Origin: JACKHO01 sp041398745
GTDB taxonomy: Bacteria > Planctomycetota > Planctomycetia > Planctomycetales > Planctomycetaceae
Length of the DNA: 64,000 bases
Direction of reading: 5' to 3'
NCBI GenBank assembly: GCA_041398745.1
Contig: JAWKUB010000003.1
Span: 930,001-994,000 of the forward strand
Made by a program: the position numbers and the translations under genes. The notes below the pieces were generated by a model. That model searched no databases. It was given only the letters and a program-made list of their open reading frames with translations, and was not told the origin of the DNA. Shown piece by piece: positions 6,844 through 14,247 of this stretch; within the stretch, counting starts at the first letter, position 1; the number at the start of each line of letters is the position of its first letter.

Positions 6844-8190
6844 CTACCCCAAATCGATACTCAACTCTTCAATCTTCCGATACAGGCTCGACAGGCCGAG
6901 TTTGAGGCGTTTGGCGGCTTCGCGTTTGTCGGGCCATTGGCGGAGAACTCGGGTGATGTGGAGTCGTTCGTAGTGGCGGAGGGCGCTGCGGAGGTCGTCG
7001 GTGTCGGGGAGTGGTTGACCGAGGCCGAGCAAATCGGGGGGCAAATCGGTCGGTTCAATGGTCGTTCCTTCGCACATAATGACTGCACGCTCAATGGCAT
7101 TGTCCAACTGGCGGACGTTCCCTTTCCACTGGGCGGACATCAACAGCCGAATGGTTTCGCTCGTGGCGCTGGTCACGCGTTTCCGTAGTGCGCGGGAATG
7201 TTTTGCGATGAAATGGTCCACCAGTTCGGGGATATCGTCGAGCCGTTCGCGCAGCGGCGGGATGCGAATTTTCACTCCATCCAGTCGATAGAACAAATCT
7301 TCCTGGAAGATGCCATCACCAACGAGTCGCATGAGGTCCTGGCTGGAGGACGCGATAATCCGGCAGTGAACGGGATACGGTTCGGCACCTCCTGACGGCA
7401 TGCTTTCCTGATATTCCATGGCACGCAGCAGACGGGTTTGCGTCCCCATGGGGAGCTGTGCGATTTCGTCGAGGAAGACGGTTCCCTTCCCCGCCGAACG
7501 CAGAATGCCGGGCTGGGCGTTTTCCCCAGAGCTGCCGAACAGTTCTGCTTCCAGCAGTTCGATGGGCCGGGTGCCGCAGTTGACCGCGAGAAACTTGTCG
7601 GCCTGCTTGGGACCGCTCGAATGAATGGCCCGGGCGAATAGTTCTTTGCCTGTTCCCGTTTCGCCGACCAGCAGCACATTCGAGTGGGTGACGGAGATTT
7701 TCTGAATGGTATCCAGTAGCGTTTTCAGGGGATCGCTGGAACCGACGATTTGGTCAAATCGGCTGGGTTGTGCGAGTTCGTGCCGGAGTCGCTGGTTTTC
7801 CAGATACAAATCCCGGTACTGGAACACGCGCTGCAGTTTGTGGGAGAGGTCATCAAAAATGACCGGCTTGGTCAGATACTCGAACGCTCCGGCTTTGAAC
7901 GCATCGACGGCGGACTCCACGGTGGCATAGGCCGTAATGATGAGCACAAACAGCGATGGGTTCAATTTGTGCAGACGCTTCATCAGCTGGATGCCGTCGC
8001 CGTCGGGCAGCTGAATATCGCAGATGGCAACCTGATAATCCTGCTCGCGGCAGAGCGTCAACGCCTCTTCCACACTGCCCGCTCTCGCCACGTCGAATCC
8101 CTCTTCGGTGAGGAATTCAGCGAGCGTGTTTCGAATGATTTCTTCGTCCTCGACAATGAGGACCCGACGTTGAACAGATGATTCTGGCAC
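6844..8190 (-). CDS. NtrC-family response regulator lacking the GAFTGA loop
   Basis: 448 residues in three domains. The receiver (about 8-120) has acidic residues E14-D15, phosphate acceptor D58, T88 and K109. The AAA+ domain (about 143-375) has Walker A GETGTGKE (177-184), Walker B TVFLDE and the DLFYRL arginine-finger region. A Fis-type helix-turn-helix follows (about 405-447, AAKRLKLGLSSLYRKIEEL). Between ELFG and the Walker B strand, the usual GAFTGA loop that contacts sigma-54 is absent, replaced by a shorter SSGENAQPGI. DNA binding and phosphorylation look intact, but activation of sigma-54 promoters is doubtful. No sensor kinase gene is next to it. Confidence 0.92.
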   Translation of the reverse strand: MPESSVQRRVLIVEDEEIIRNTLAEFLTEEGFDVARAGSVEEALTLCREQDYQVAICDIQLPDGDGIQLMKRLHKLNPSLFVLIITAYATVESAVDAFKAGAFEYLTKPVIFDDLSHKLQRVFQYRDLYLENQRLRHELAQPSRFDQIVGSSDPLKTLLDTIQKISVTHSNVLLVGETGTGKELFARAIHSSGPKQADKFLAVNCGTRPIELLEAELFGSSGENAQPGILRSAGKGTVFLDEIAQLPMGTQTRLLRAMEYQESMPSGGAEPYPVHCRIIASSSQDLMRLVGDGIFQEDLFYRLDGVKIRIPPLRERLDDIPELVDHFIAKHSRALRKRVTSATSETIRLLMSAQWKGNVRQLDNAIERAVIMCEGTTIEPTDLPPDLLGLGQPLPDTDDLRSALRHYERLHITRVLRQWPDKREAAKRLKLGLSSLYRKIEELSIDLG

Positions 8191-8383
8191 AGGATGTAAT
8201 TGGGAAGGGAGTCGTCGAACTGTTCACTGACCACGCGCTGCATGGTCGACCACCGACTCAGATTACGTCAGTTCTCTTCAGGATGCCAGTCAGCACGAAG
8301 GTTGTGCGGTGCGACTCGCAAGAGAGTGCGTAACATTTGCTGCAACTTGGATAACCGGAACAGCGCCGTTCGAGAATGAACAA

Positions 8384-8476
8384 CGGGAGTGGATGGGAAT
8401 CGAACCCACCGAACATTACTGGAATGTTCCCTCGGTTTTGAAGACCGTGGCGGTCACCAGATCCGCTTACACTCCC
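8384..8476 (-). tRNA. selC: tRNA-Sec (anticodon UCA)
   Basis: On the minus strand a 93-base cloverleaf can be drawn. It has a seven-pair acceptor stem GGGAGTG/CACTCCC, a D arm GCGG...CCGC, an anticodon arm CGGT-CTTCAAA-ACCG with anticodon TCA (8439-8441), and a long variable arm with a 7-bp stem (GAACATT/AATGTTC). The T arm is TGGG-TTCGAAT-CCCA, with discriminator G at 8384. CCA is not encoded. The UCA anticodon, long variable arm and overall layout match bacterial selenocysteine tRNA, which reads UGA with SelB and a SECIS element. The eighth acceptor pair is a T-C mismatch. No selA, selB or selD is in the window. Confidence 0.9.
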
Positions 8477-8540
8477 CGTTCAGTTGCTGACTTGTGCCAC
8501 CATAGTTCGTTACGCGCAGCGGGGCAATTGGAGGAATGTT

Positions 8541-9974
8541 TCAGTGATGCTCGTTCCGCGAGGGAATTGCCGCCAGGAGTCTTCTTCCGCCAAGCACCAG
8601 GAGCAAGAGCGCCATGGGAACCAGCACGGAAATCAGCAGGAGCCCCGACACAATGACGCCTCGTCCAAAATGGACCTGGTTGTAGAGCTGCACCATAATC
8701 GAATGAATTCCCGGCGGTGCCAGTAGGGCGAGCGGAGTGAGTTCAAAGTATCCCCAGAGACAGAGAATTGCTGCAGCCAGCCACGCCGGTTGGTGGAGTA
8801 GGCGCCATTGCAATTCATGGACCGCTCCCCGCGTCGAATGGTCAATGGGCAGGATGCGGGCGAGGTGCAAATGCTCCTGTGGCCCAGCCTGTTGCATCGC
8901 CAGCAGGACAACGACTGCTCGTGGCAGGAGAAACAGGAACAACGCAATAGCCGCGGGAAAGACGGTGCTGTATGCCATTCGGAGGGGGGGCTCTTGAAAC
9001 AGTGACTGTAACACGAGTGAAACCAGGAACGATCCGAACAGTCCCGGGATGACCAGCAGCGGGCCGAGCCACCGGGCAAGGTGGGACTTCTTTCCACCCG
9101 ACAGTGAATTGCTGATCAACCACCGGGCACAGAGGAAGGCAGCCAAACCTGTGGAAAGGCCATACCCAACGGACACAAGCAGCTGACTCGCCGTATGTTT
9201 TTGTGAGAGGACTGTCAGTACGCCCGTTCCAGCGCTACGCGAAACGAAGAAGAAGGGGAACAGTGTGACGAGTAACGCGGCCATTAGAACGATGAACCAG
9301 AGGATTGCGAGACTGCCCAAACTCAGCGGCTTAAAAAGTTGGGTGGAGTTCGCTCGCAGTCGAGTCCCCCAGCGGAATTGAGAATAGCAGAGTGCGAGGA
9401 AACCAATTTGAATGAGGACAGGAACAACGGCCCGCCGCAGTGATTCCGCAACCGGTACTCTCAAGGCCTGTTCGTCAAATAACCGCACGGTCCAGGTGTC
9501 GGTTACCATAATGGAAGAGAGTTCGAACTCCTGGAAAACCAGGACGAACAGAATTGAGAAGCAGGGAACGACGCGGCGCAGGAAGCTCCGAATCCTCAGT
9601 GACCAGAGAATTCCGCCCGCATTTTGCGGCGGCAGCAAATAGGCTGCATGCAGTGACGACGGACTCGCAGCCGGCGGCGTGTAAACGAGGGTTAGCGTAC
9701 CGACGGCCAGAAACTTGAGTCCCAGCAGCAGCAAATACAATCCCCGACTGAGTAGCGGATGTCGGATGAGTGAGAGGGAAAAGTTTGCGTAGGCGTAGCC
9801 TGTGAGCAGCGTTGGTGTAAACAACGGAATGAACAGCAGGCACCAGAGCAATTGACGATTGCGACGCGAGGATCGTGCCAGCAACCGTTCAATCCCGAGG
9901 CAGATGGGGACATCACAGGTCGCAACGAGCAGAGCACCGAACAGCGTCCAGAGGAGTGACTCGACGTAGGTCAC
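8541..9974 (-). CDS. ABC transporter permease, ferric iron (FbpB) type
   Basis: About 478 residues with some ten to twelve hydrophobic segments, arranged as two halves of the binding-protein-dependent permease fold. This fits FbpB/SfuB-like permeases that pair with a ferric-binding protein. The longest frame starts at 10007, but a GTG at 9974 overlaps the stop of the upstream gene in the coupled form GTGA and gives a compact N-terminus (VTYVESLLWTLFGALL), so it is preferred. It follows the binding lipoprotein in one operon. No ATP-binding subunit gene is next to the pair, so a shared ATPase elsewhere is implied. The EAA-like loops are poorly conserved to the eye. Confidence 0.8.
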   Translation of the reverse strand: MTYVESLLWTLFGALLVATCDVPICLGIERLLARSSRRNRQLLWCLLFIPLFTPTLLTGYAYANFSLSLIRHPLLSRGLYLLLLGLKFLAVGTLTLVYTPPAASPSSLHAAYLLPPQNAGGILWSLRIRSFLRRVVPCFSILFVLVFQEFELSSIMVTDTWTVRLFDEQALRVPVAESLRRAVVPVLIQIGFLALCYSQFRWGTRLRANSTQLFKPLSLGSLAILWFIVLMAALLVTLFPFFFVSRSAGTGVLTVLSQKHTASQLLVSVGYGLSTGLAAFLCARWLISNSLSGGKKSHLARWLGPLLVIPGLFGSFLVSLVLQSLFQEPPLRMAYSTVFPAAIALFLFLLPRAVVVLLAMQQAGPQEHLHLARILPIDHSTRGAVHELQWRLLHQPAWLAAAILCLWGYFELTPLALLAPPGIHSIMVQLYNQVHFGRGVIVSGLLLISVLVPMALLLLVLGGRRLLAAIPSRNEHH

Positions 9975-10990
9975 TTCAAATACTCCGCACTGAGCCATTC
10001 CAGACATTCACGATGAGCGTCGAGGATTTGTCGCAGGTCGTGACTCTCTCTCGCCCACTCACGAAGCTGCCGCGTTTCCTCGGGAAGCTGACTTTCATCG
10101 ACGGTGCCCAGCGGAATTTGACGTGAGGCCGACTGTGAGAGCTTGAGTTCAGTTTGTTCGGAAAGGAGAAAGTCCACAAAGCGCTGAGCGGCTTCCTGAT
10201 GTTTGCTCTCGCGAATAATCGCGACGCTGTTTGGAATCGAAATGGTATGTCCCTCAACACGAATGGGTTGCACGTCAACGGGTGAACCAGCGTCGAGCGC
10301 GGAAAAGTAGTCGTCGGTGTCGGTCCAGCCCAAGTCACACACTCCGGCGGCAACCAAATCTTTCACCTGTCCATTGCCATTCACGATATTCACATGGCGT
10401 GTGAGGTTGTCTTCATGCCAGGCAATGAGTTTCTCTTTTCCCCAGAGGTGCCAGAGCAGGCTGTAGTGCGTGAGCGTGGTTCCATAAATTGGCTTCGCGA
10501 TGGCCATGCGCGACAGATCTCCCTCCAGCCGCGAGGTGATTTCGTCGGGGGAGGCTTCCATTTTGTCGGTATTCACAATGTACACCCGCAGCCGTGCGGC
10601 GAAACCAGTCCAGTAACCTTCGGGATCTTTGAACTGCTCTGGGATGCGTTCAAAGCCGGCGCCTTTGTACGGGCTCAGTACGCCTTCCTGCTGCAACTTC
10701 ACCGTCCCCAGTACCTCGTTGTTCCAGAAGACGTCGCAGCGGGGATTCTCCTTCTCTGAGACGAGCAGGTTCACCAGACCAAGTGACTTGGTGGCTTCCG
10801 TGTCGAACTTCACCGCAACCGGAATTCCCGTCTCTTCTGTGAATTGATCGAGTAACTCCTGCGCGTAGACGGCGTCGTGCGAGCAGTAGACGACCAGTGC
10901 ATCCTCTGAGGTTTGTGGGCAGCCGGACAGCATCAGCAGGCTGAGGGTGCAGACCATTAGCCACGAGCAATGAACTTTTGGAATCTTCAT
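9971..10990 (-). CDS. Extracellular solute-binding lipoprotein, ferric iron (FbpA) type
   Basis: 339 residues. The N-terminus has a lipoprotein signal peptide ending in LMLSGC, with Cys24 as the lipidation site. The mature part begins LVVYCSHDAVYAQELLDQF and continues EETGIPVAVKF, the usual opening of the FbpA/Thi-like family 1 solute-binding proteins. Later VYIVNTDK and DLGWTDTDDY match the same fold. It would capture ferric ion or a similar ligand in the periplasm and deliver it to the permease encoded next. The tyrosine ligands of true FbpA cannot be verified by eye, so iron specificity is likely rather than proven. Confidence 0.85.
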   Translation of the reverse strand: MKIPKVHCSWLMVCTLSLLMLSGCPQTSEDALVVYCSHDAVYAQELLDQFTEETGIPVAVKFDTEATKSLGLVNLLVSEKENPRCDVFWNNEVLGTVKLQQEGVLSPYKGAGFERIPEQFKDPEGYWTGFAARLRVYIVNTDKMEASPDEITSRLEGDLSRMAIAKPIYGTTLTHYSLLWHLWGKEKLIAWHEDNLTRHVNIVNGNGQVKDLVAAGVCDLGWTDTDDYFSALDAGSPVDVQPIRVEGHTISIPNSVAIIRESKHQEAAQRFVDFLLSEQTELKLSQSASRQIPLGTVDESQLPEETRQLREWARESHDLRQILDAHRECLEWLSAEYLK

Positions 10991-11086
10991 GCTGTAACCG
11001 GCTATGACTCGAAGGAAAGGTACGAACGCGGAAGGACGCTCTGAACATCTTCGAGATAAATGAGAGTTGGTTCAAGCAAGTCCCGG

Positions 11087-11773
11087 TTAACTCTTCTCGC
11101 CAATGATCGCAATGAGTTCGGGGAAGTGTTCCGGGGGAAGTAGTGCATGGAGTCCTCGGCGGACGTGTTCCCGACCTTCCCGCAACGCTTCGCGGCTTTC
11201 GGCAGGAAGTGGCGTGAGGTTGACGCGGCGCATGACTTGATTGAGTCGGCGGAGTAGAGTGGTGTCGTCCTGGTAGTCGAATAGGAATCGTTCCGCGATG
11301 AACAGTTCCACGAATCGGGCTACGTTTTTTGTGGGCTGCGTGCCAACAAGATTTACGACGCTTTCGATTTGGTGCGGATTCCACGAGTTCATGACGGCGT
11401 AGTATTCGTCTAGCAACTCGGGGCGATATTCAACGAGCACGGAATCGAGCAGCAGTTCCGACACAATGTGGCCGAGGAATCCGCAGCGCCACGTTTCTTC
11501 CTCACCGAGGACTTTGCGGAACGCCGCCCCGACCTGGGCGGTGACCTGATAAAAGCCTTCCGTTCCGTGGAACCAGCGGTCGTCTTCGAGGTGTTGCAGA
11601 ATGCCGTCGGCAATTTCGTTCTGTTCGGCGTCGAGTTCGCCGCGTTGTGCCGCAATGTGCTTGGCCCGCAATCGGACTTTTCGATCAACCACGCTTAACC
11701 AGTCGGGCAACGCCAGTCCCGCCAGAAACGCAGGCCGGTCGAGATGTCGGATGGCATGGGCGAAGTAGTTCAC
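11087..11773 (-). CDS. Conserved protein of unknown function, all-helical
   Basis: 228 residues, starting MNYFAHAIRHLDRPAFLAGL, then ALPDWLSVVDRKVRLR. This opening resembles a family of planctomycete hypothetical proteins and also recalls the acyl-carrier-protein phosphodiesterase (AcpH/HD-like) start MNFLAHL, so a hydrolase role is possible but unproven. Conserved-looking His residues occur at 6, 10 and near 60-70 (LQHLEDDRWFHGTE). There is no signal peptide. It is the last gene of a minus-strand group with the secreted protein gene at 11807, 33 bases upstream. Confidence 0.65.
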   Translation of the reverse strand: MNYFAHAIRHLDRPAFLAGLALPDWLSVVDRKVRLRAKHIAAQRGELDAEQNEIADGILQHLEDDRWFHGTEGFYQVTAQVGAAFRKVLGEEETWRCGFLGHIVSELLLDSVLVEYRPELLDEYYAVMNSWNPHQIESVVNLVGTQPTKNVARFVELFIAERFLFDYQDDTTLLRRLNQVMRRVNLTPLPAESREALREGREHVRRGLHALLPPEHFPELIAIIGEKS

Positions 11774-11806
11774 GTCAATTCAGCCGCCTGCTTTTCAACA
11801 ACGCGG

Positions 11807-12622
11807 CTATTTGGTTTGCGAGGTCAAAAGTTTCTGCTGGTATTCGTGAAACGTCAGCCACTTGGTTTCTTCTGAATCGAGTTGTTGCTCCCAGCGATGA
11901 ATGAGTTGCCGGTCGATGGACTGGATGACGCGGTAATCGTGTCGGGCTTTCAATTGGACTGGTGAGTCCAAGTTGGCCGACAGTTCCACCACGACGGGAA
12001 TGAGTCCGCGTTGCCGGAGTTCGTCGTCCAACTGCAGCCGGGCCGTGGGATAGGCTGCGTGAGGATGCAACACGTAGTTCAATCTCGCCGCCCAGTTCGC
12101 ATATTCCAGATATTGTCCCAGGAATTCGGCGGACGGGCTGTTGGCGGTGTCAACGCGGTAGGAGAGTAAGTCCCCTTGCAGGCTCAAGGTTTTGTCGGCT
12201 TCTGTGAAAGAGACCTTCAACTTGGGCGACATTTGGAAGGCCAGTGCCTGTGATCGCCTGATTTGGTCGGCGTCACCTGATTTCTGCACTTCGGCCAGAT
12301 ATTCCTGAGCTTTGTCCTGAGCGACATCCAGGAAACGGTGCACTTCCGCAAACGGAACTTCGGTGGCTGTGTAATTGCCCCCCAGGATGATGAATCGATG
12401 CCGCTCGGGCTCCAGGATGACGACCTCTCCGACGTCCTCCATGTAGTCGTACACTTTCCCGGCGTGGAACAGCGTGAGGCTGTGCGAAACGATGTCTTCC
12501 TTGCCAGCTTCCTTGTCGATGCTCGCGACTGTTGTATAGACGCGGTAATCCTGTGCCATCACGGCGGGCGCGTTTCCCAGCAGGAACAGTAATAACGCAC
12601 TGTAGTTCAACATCGAATTCAT
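11807..12622 (-). CDS. Secreted protein of unknown function
   Basis: 271 residues with a signal peptide (MNSMLNYSALLLFLLGNAPA, cleavage after VMAQ near residue 23). The mature part has a beta-rich first third (YRVYTTVASID, SLTLFHAGKVYDY, VVILEPERHRFIIL) and then long helices. The first part looks like a sensor or lipid-carrier-type fold that I cannot name. No catalytic motif or metal site is obvious. The gene lies between the oxidoreductase and the 228-residue unknown protein on the same strand, with gaps of about 30 bases, so the three may be one operon. Confidence 0.7.
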   Translation of the reverse strand: MNSMLNYSALLLFLLGNAPAVMAQDYRVYTTVASIDKEAGKEDIVSHSLTLFHAGKVYDYMEDVGEVVILEPERHRFIILGGNYTATEVPFAEVHRFLDVAQDKAQEYLAEVQKSGDADQIRRSQALAFQMSPKLKVSFTEADKTLSLQGDLLSYRVDTANSPSAEFLGQYLEYANWAARLNYVLHPHAAYPTARLQLDDELRQRGLIPVVVELSANLDSPVQLKARHDYRVIQSIDRQLIHRWEQQLDSEETKWLTFHEYQQKLLTSQTK

Positions 12623-12652
12623 GCGAAAAATCCAGACTTGTGACTTGCCCAG

Positions 12653-13564
12653 TTACTTCGTGTTACCAATTTCTTCCAGTAGAACGGGGCTTCCGCCTCG
12701 CTTCGCACTTTCATTTGCGGCCAACAGGAAGCGAATGACTTCCAGCGTTTCGTCGAGCTCGACAGGGGCCTGCTTTGATTGAAACGCATCTGCGATGGCC
12801 TGGCACAAATTCCGGTAGGCGTACTTCGTGGATACCAGTTCGTTCAGTACGCCATGCTCTGTAAACGCCAGAATGCCATACGCCGTGTGACCGCTTCGAC
12901 CGCCTCGGACAACACCCTGACGTCCATCTTTCCAGGTGCCGACGACTGCGTCAGACTGAGGAGTCGACATATTGACCACAGACAAACAGCCCGGCCCCAT
13001 GAGAGCGAAGAGTTGTTCCGTAGAGTGAATTCCATAGTGCAGCAGGCCGGGATTTCCGCCTGCGTGCCAGGCAGGTCCGTAGCTGACTGCACCATGCAGT
13101 GGGCCGATTTTTTTCAGTCGGGACTGCAGAGTTTGCATTTCCTGTGTGTATCTGAGTGCCGACGCATGCCACAGGAAGACGTCACGCTTTCTCGCCAGTT
13201 CGACAAGGGCGAGGGCGTCTTCCCAGCTGTTGGCGAATGGCTTGTCCACAAACGTCGGGACGCCTGCTTCAAGAAACGGTCGGGCACTTTCCAAATGGGC
13301 CCCTCCGCACAACGAGGTGATGAGGACAGCGTCGACCCGCTGGAGAAGTTCCTTAGGAGTGTTCATGATTTCCACGCCGCAGGCTTCGACTTGCGGCTGG
13401 AACCCGGCAATGCGTTCCGGAGCCATTGCCGACGAACCCGGAATTCCGGCCACGACACGCGCACCGGTGACATGCTGGTCGCTCGCCACGTGGGTTTGAT
13501 TGAACCGCTGGCTAAATTCGACCACGTGGGACGTGTCAAAATCGACGAGACCCAATCGAAGCAT
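12653..13564 (-). CDS. Gfo/Idh/MocA-type NAD(P)-dependent oxidoreductase
   Basis: About 303 residues from the ATG at 13564 (MLRLGLVDFDTSHVVEF). The frame stays open to 13726, but the extra 54 residues look untranslated. A Rossmann strand opens the protein. DAVLITSLCGGAHLESARPFLEAG and the following FVDKPFANSWEDA match the 'EKP' dinucleotide/substrate-binding motif of the family (here DKP). The C-terminal part is the usual alpha/beta dimerisation domain, shortened. Such enzymes oxidise or reduce sugar or inositol hydroxyls; the substrate is unknown. No signal peptide in this form. Confidence 0.82.
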   Translation of the reverse strand: MLRLGLVDFDTSHVVEFSQRFNQTHVASDQHVTGARVVAGIPGSSAMAPERIAGFQPQVEACGVEIMNTPKELLQRVDAVLITSLCGGAHLESARPFLEAGVPTFVDKPFANSWEDALALVELARKRDVFLWHASALRYTQEMQTLQSRLKKIGPLHGAVSYGPAWHAGGNPGLLHYGIHSTEQLFALMGPGCLSVVNMSTPQSDAVVGTWKDGRQGVVRGGRSGHTAYGILAFTEHGVLNELVSTKYAYRNLCQAIADAFQSKQAPVELDETLEVIRFLLAANESAKRGGSPVLLEEIGNTK

Positions 13565-13874
13565 GAGTTGAGGAATTGGGGTGTGGAAACCCACGCGGGG
13601 TGGAGGAACGAGGTGTAAGCTACCGACAGCAAAGACCTTGCTGAACGGGAAGGGAAGCGTAACCCGCCACGTAACATTGCAGCAAGGTGGATTTGCCGGG
13701 TGAGAAGTGGACTGGGACACGGGCATTGCCGCATCAGGAAGAATTAGAAACCACTTCGCTGGAATTTCCCAGAATGTTCGGTTAGAATGCTTTGCTCGTT
13801 ATTGCGAGAGGGCATTCCGGGCCGAAAGTGTATTCCGGAACCTGTTTTCAAGTAGAGACTTACGACTTACTGAC
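13565..13874. other. Divergent intergenic region between oxidoreductase and rpsT
   Basis: 310 bases between divergently read genes, so it should hold promoters for both. Open frames crossing it have no protein-like composition. Sequence such as TTAGAAT near 13783 could be part of a -10 element for rpsT, but I cannot place a convincing -35 box with it. No hairpin or RNA motif was recognised. Confidence 0.35.
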
Positions 13875-14138
13875 ATGCCAAATACTTCCGCAGCCAAAAA
13901 AGCACTTCGTCAAAGCGCCAAGCGTCGGCTCCATAACCGTACTCAGCGATCAACGCTGCGTTCAGTGCTCAAAGCCTGCCGTACCGCTGCTCAGGGAGAC
14001 GATGCGGAAGCTACGCAAAAAGCGTTTCGCCTGGCATGCAAGCGACTCGATCAGGCTGCGGCCAAGAACCTGATCCATAAGAATACCGCCGCCCGCACCA
14101 AAAGCCGTCTCTGCCGTTTCGTGAAGAGCCAAGGCTAA
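13875..14138 (+). CDS. rpsT: 30S ribosomal protein S20
   Basis: 87 residues, starting MPNTSAAKKALRQSAKRR, the diagnostic start of S20, followed by helices rich in Lys/Arg and ending NTAARTKSRLCRFVKS. S20 binds 16S rRNA near the base of the small subunit. Length and the basic, three-helix character fit the family. The ATG at 13875 is the only start giving the family N-terminus; longer in-frame starts are rejected. The gene stands alone and is followed 27 bases later by a hairpin terminator. Confidence 0.96.
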   Translation: MPNTSAAKKALRQSAKRRLHNRTQRSTLRSVLKACRTAAQGDDAEATQKAFRLACKRLDQAAAKNLIHKNTAARTKSRLCRFVKSQG

Positions 14139-14165
14139 TTCGCGGCCAGCGACATTGAAATCATA

Positions 14166-14200
14166 AACTCTTCCCGGGATTAACCTTGGAAGAGTTTTTT
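14166..14200 (+). terminator. Rho-independent terminator of rpsT
   Basis: AACTCTTCC at 14166-14174 pairs with GGAAGAGTT at 14188-14196, a 9-bp stem with a 13-base loop, followed by a run of T. It lies 27 bases past the rpsT stop codon. Confidence 0.85.
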
Positions 14201-14247
14201 GTTGCGCACTCCGTGAGACCTGCTGAAGGCTGGGGGCTCAAATTGGC

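Noticed and set aside
13565..13726. N-terminal extension of the oxidoreductase
   Set aside because: The Rossmann strand starts right after the ATG at 13564; the extension has no family counterpart.
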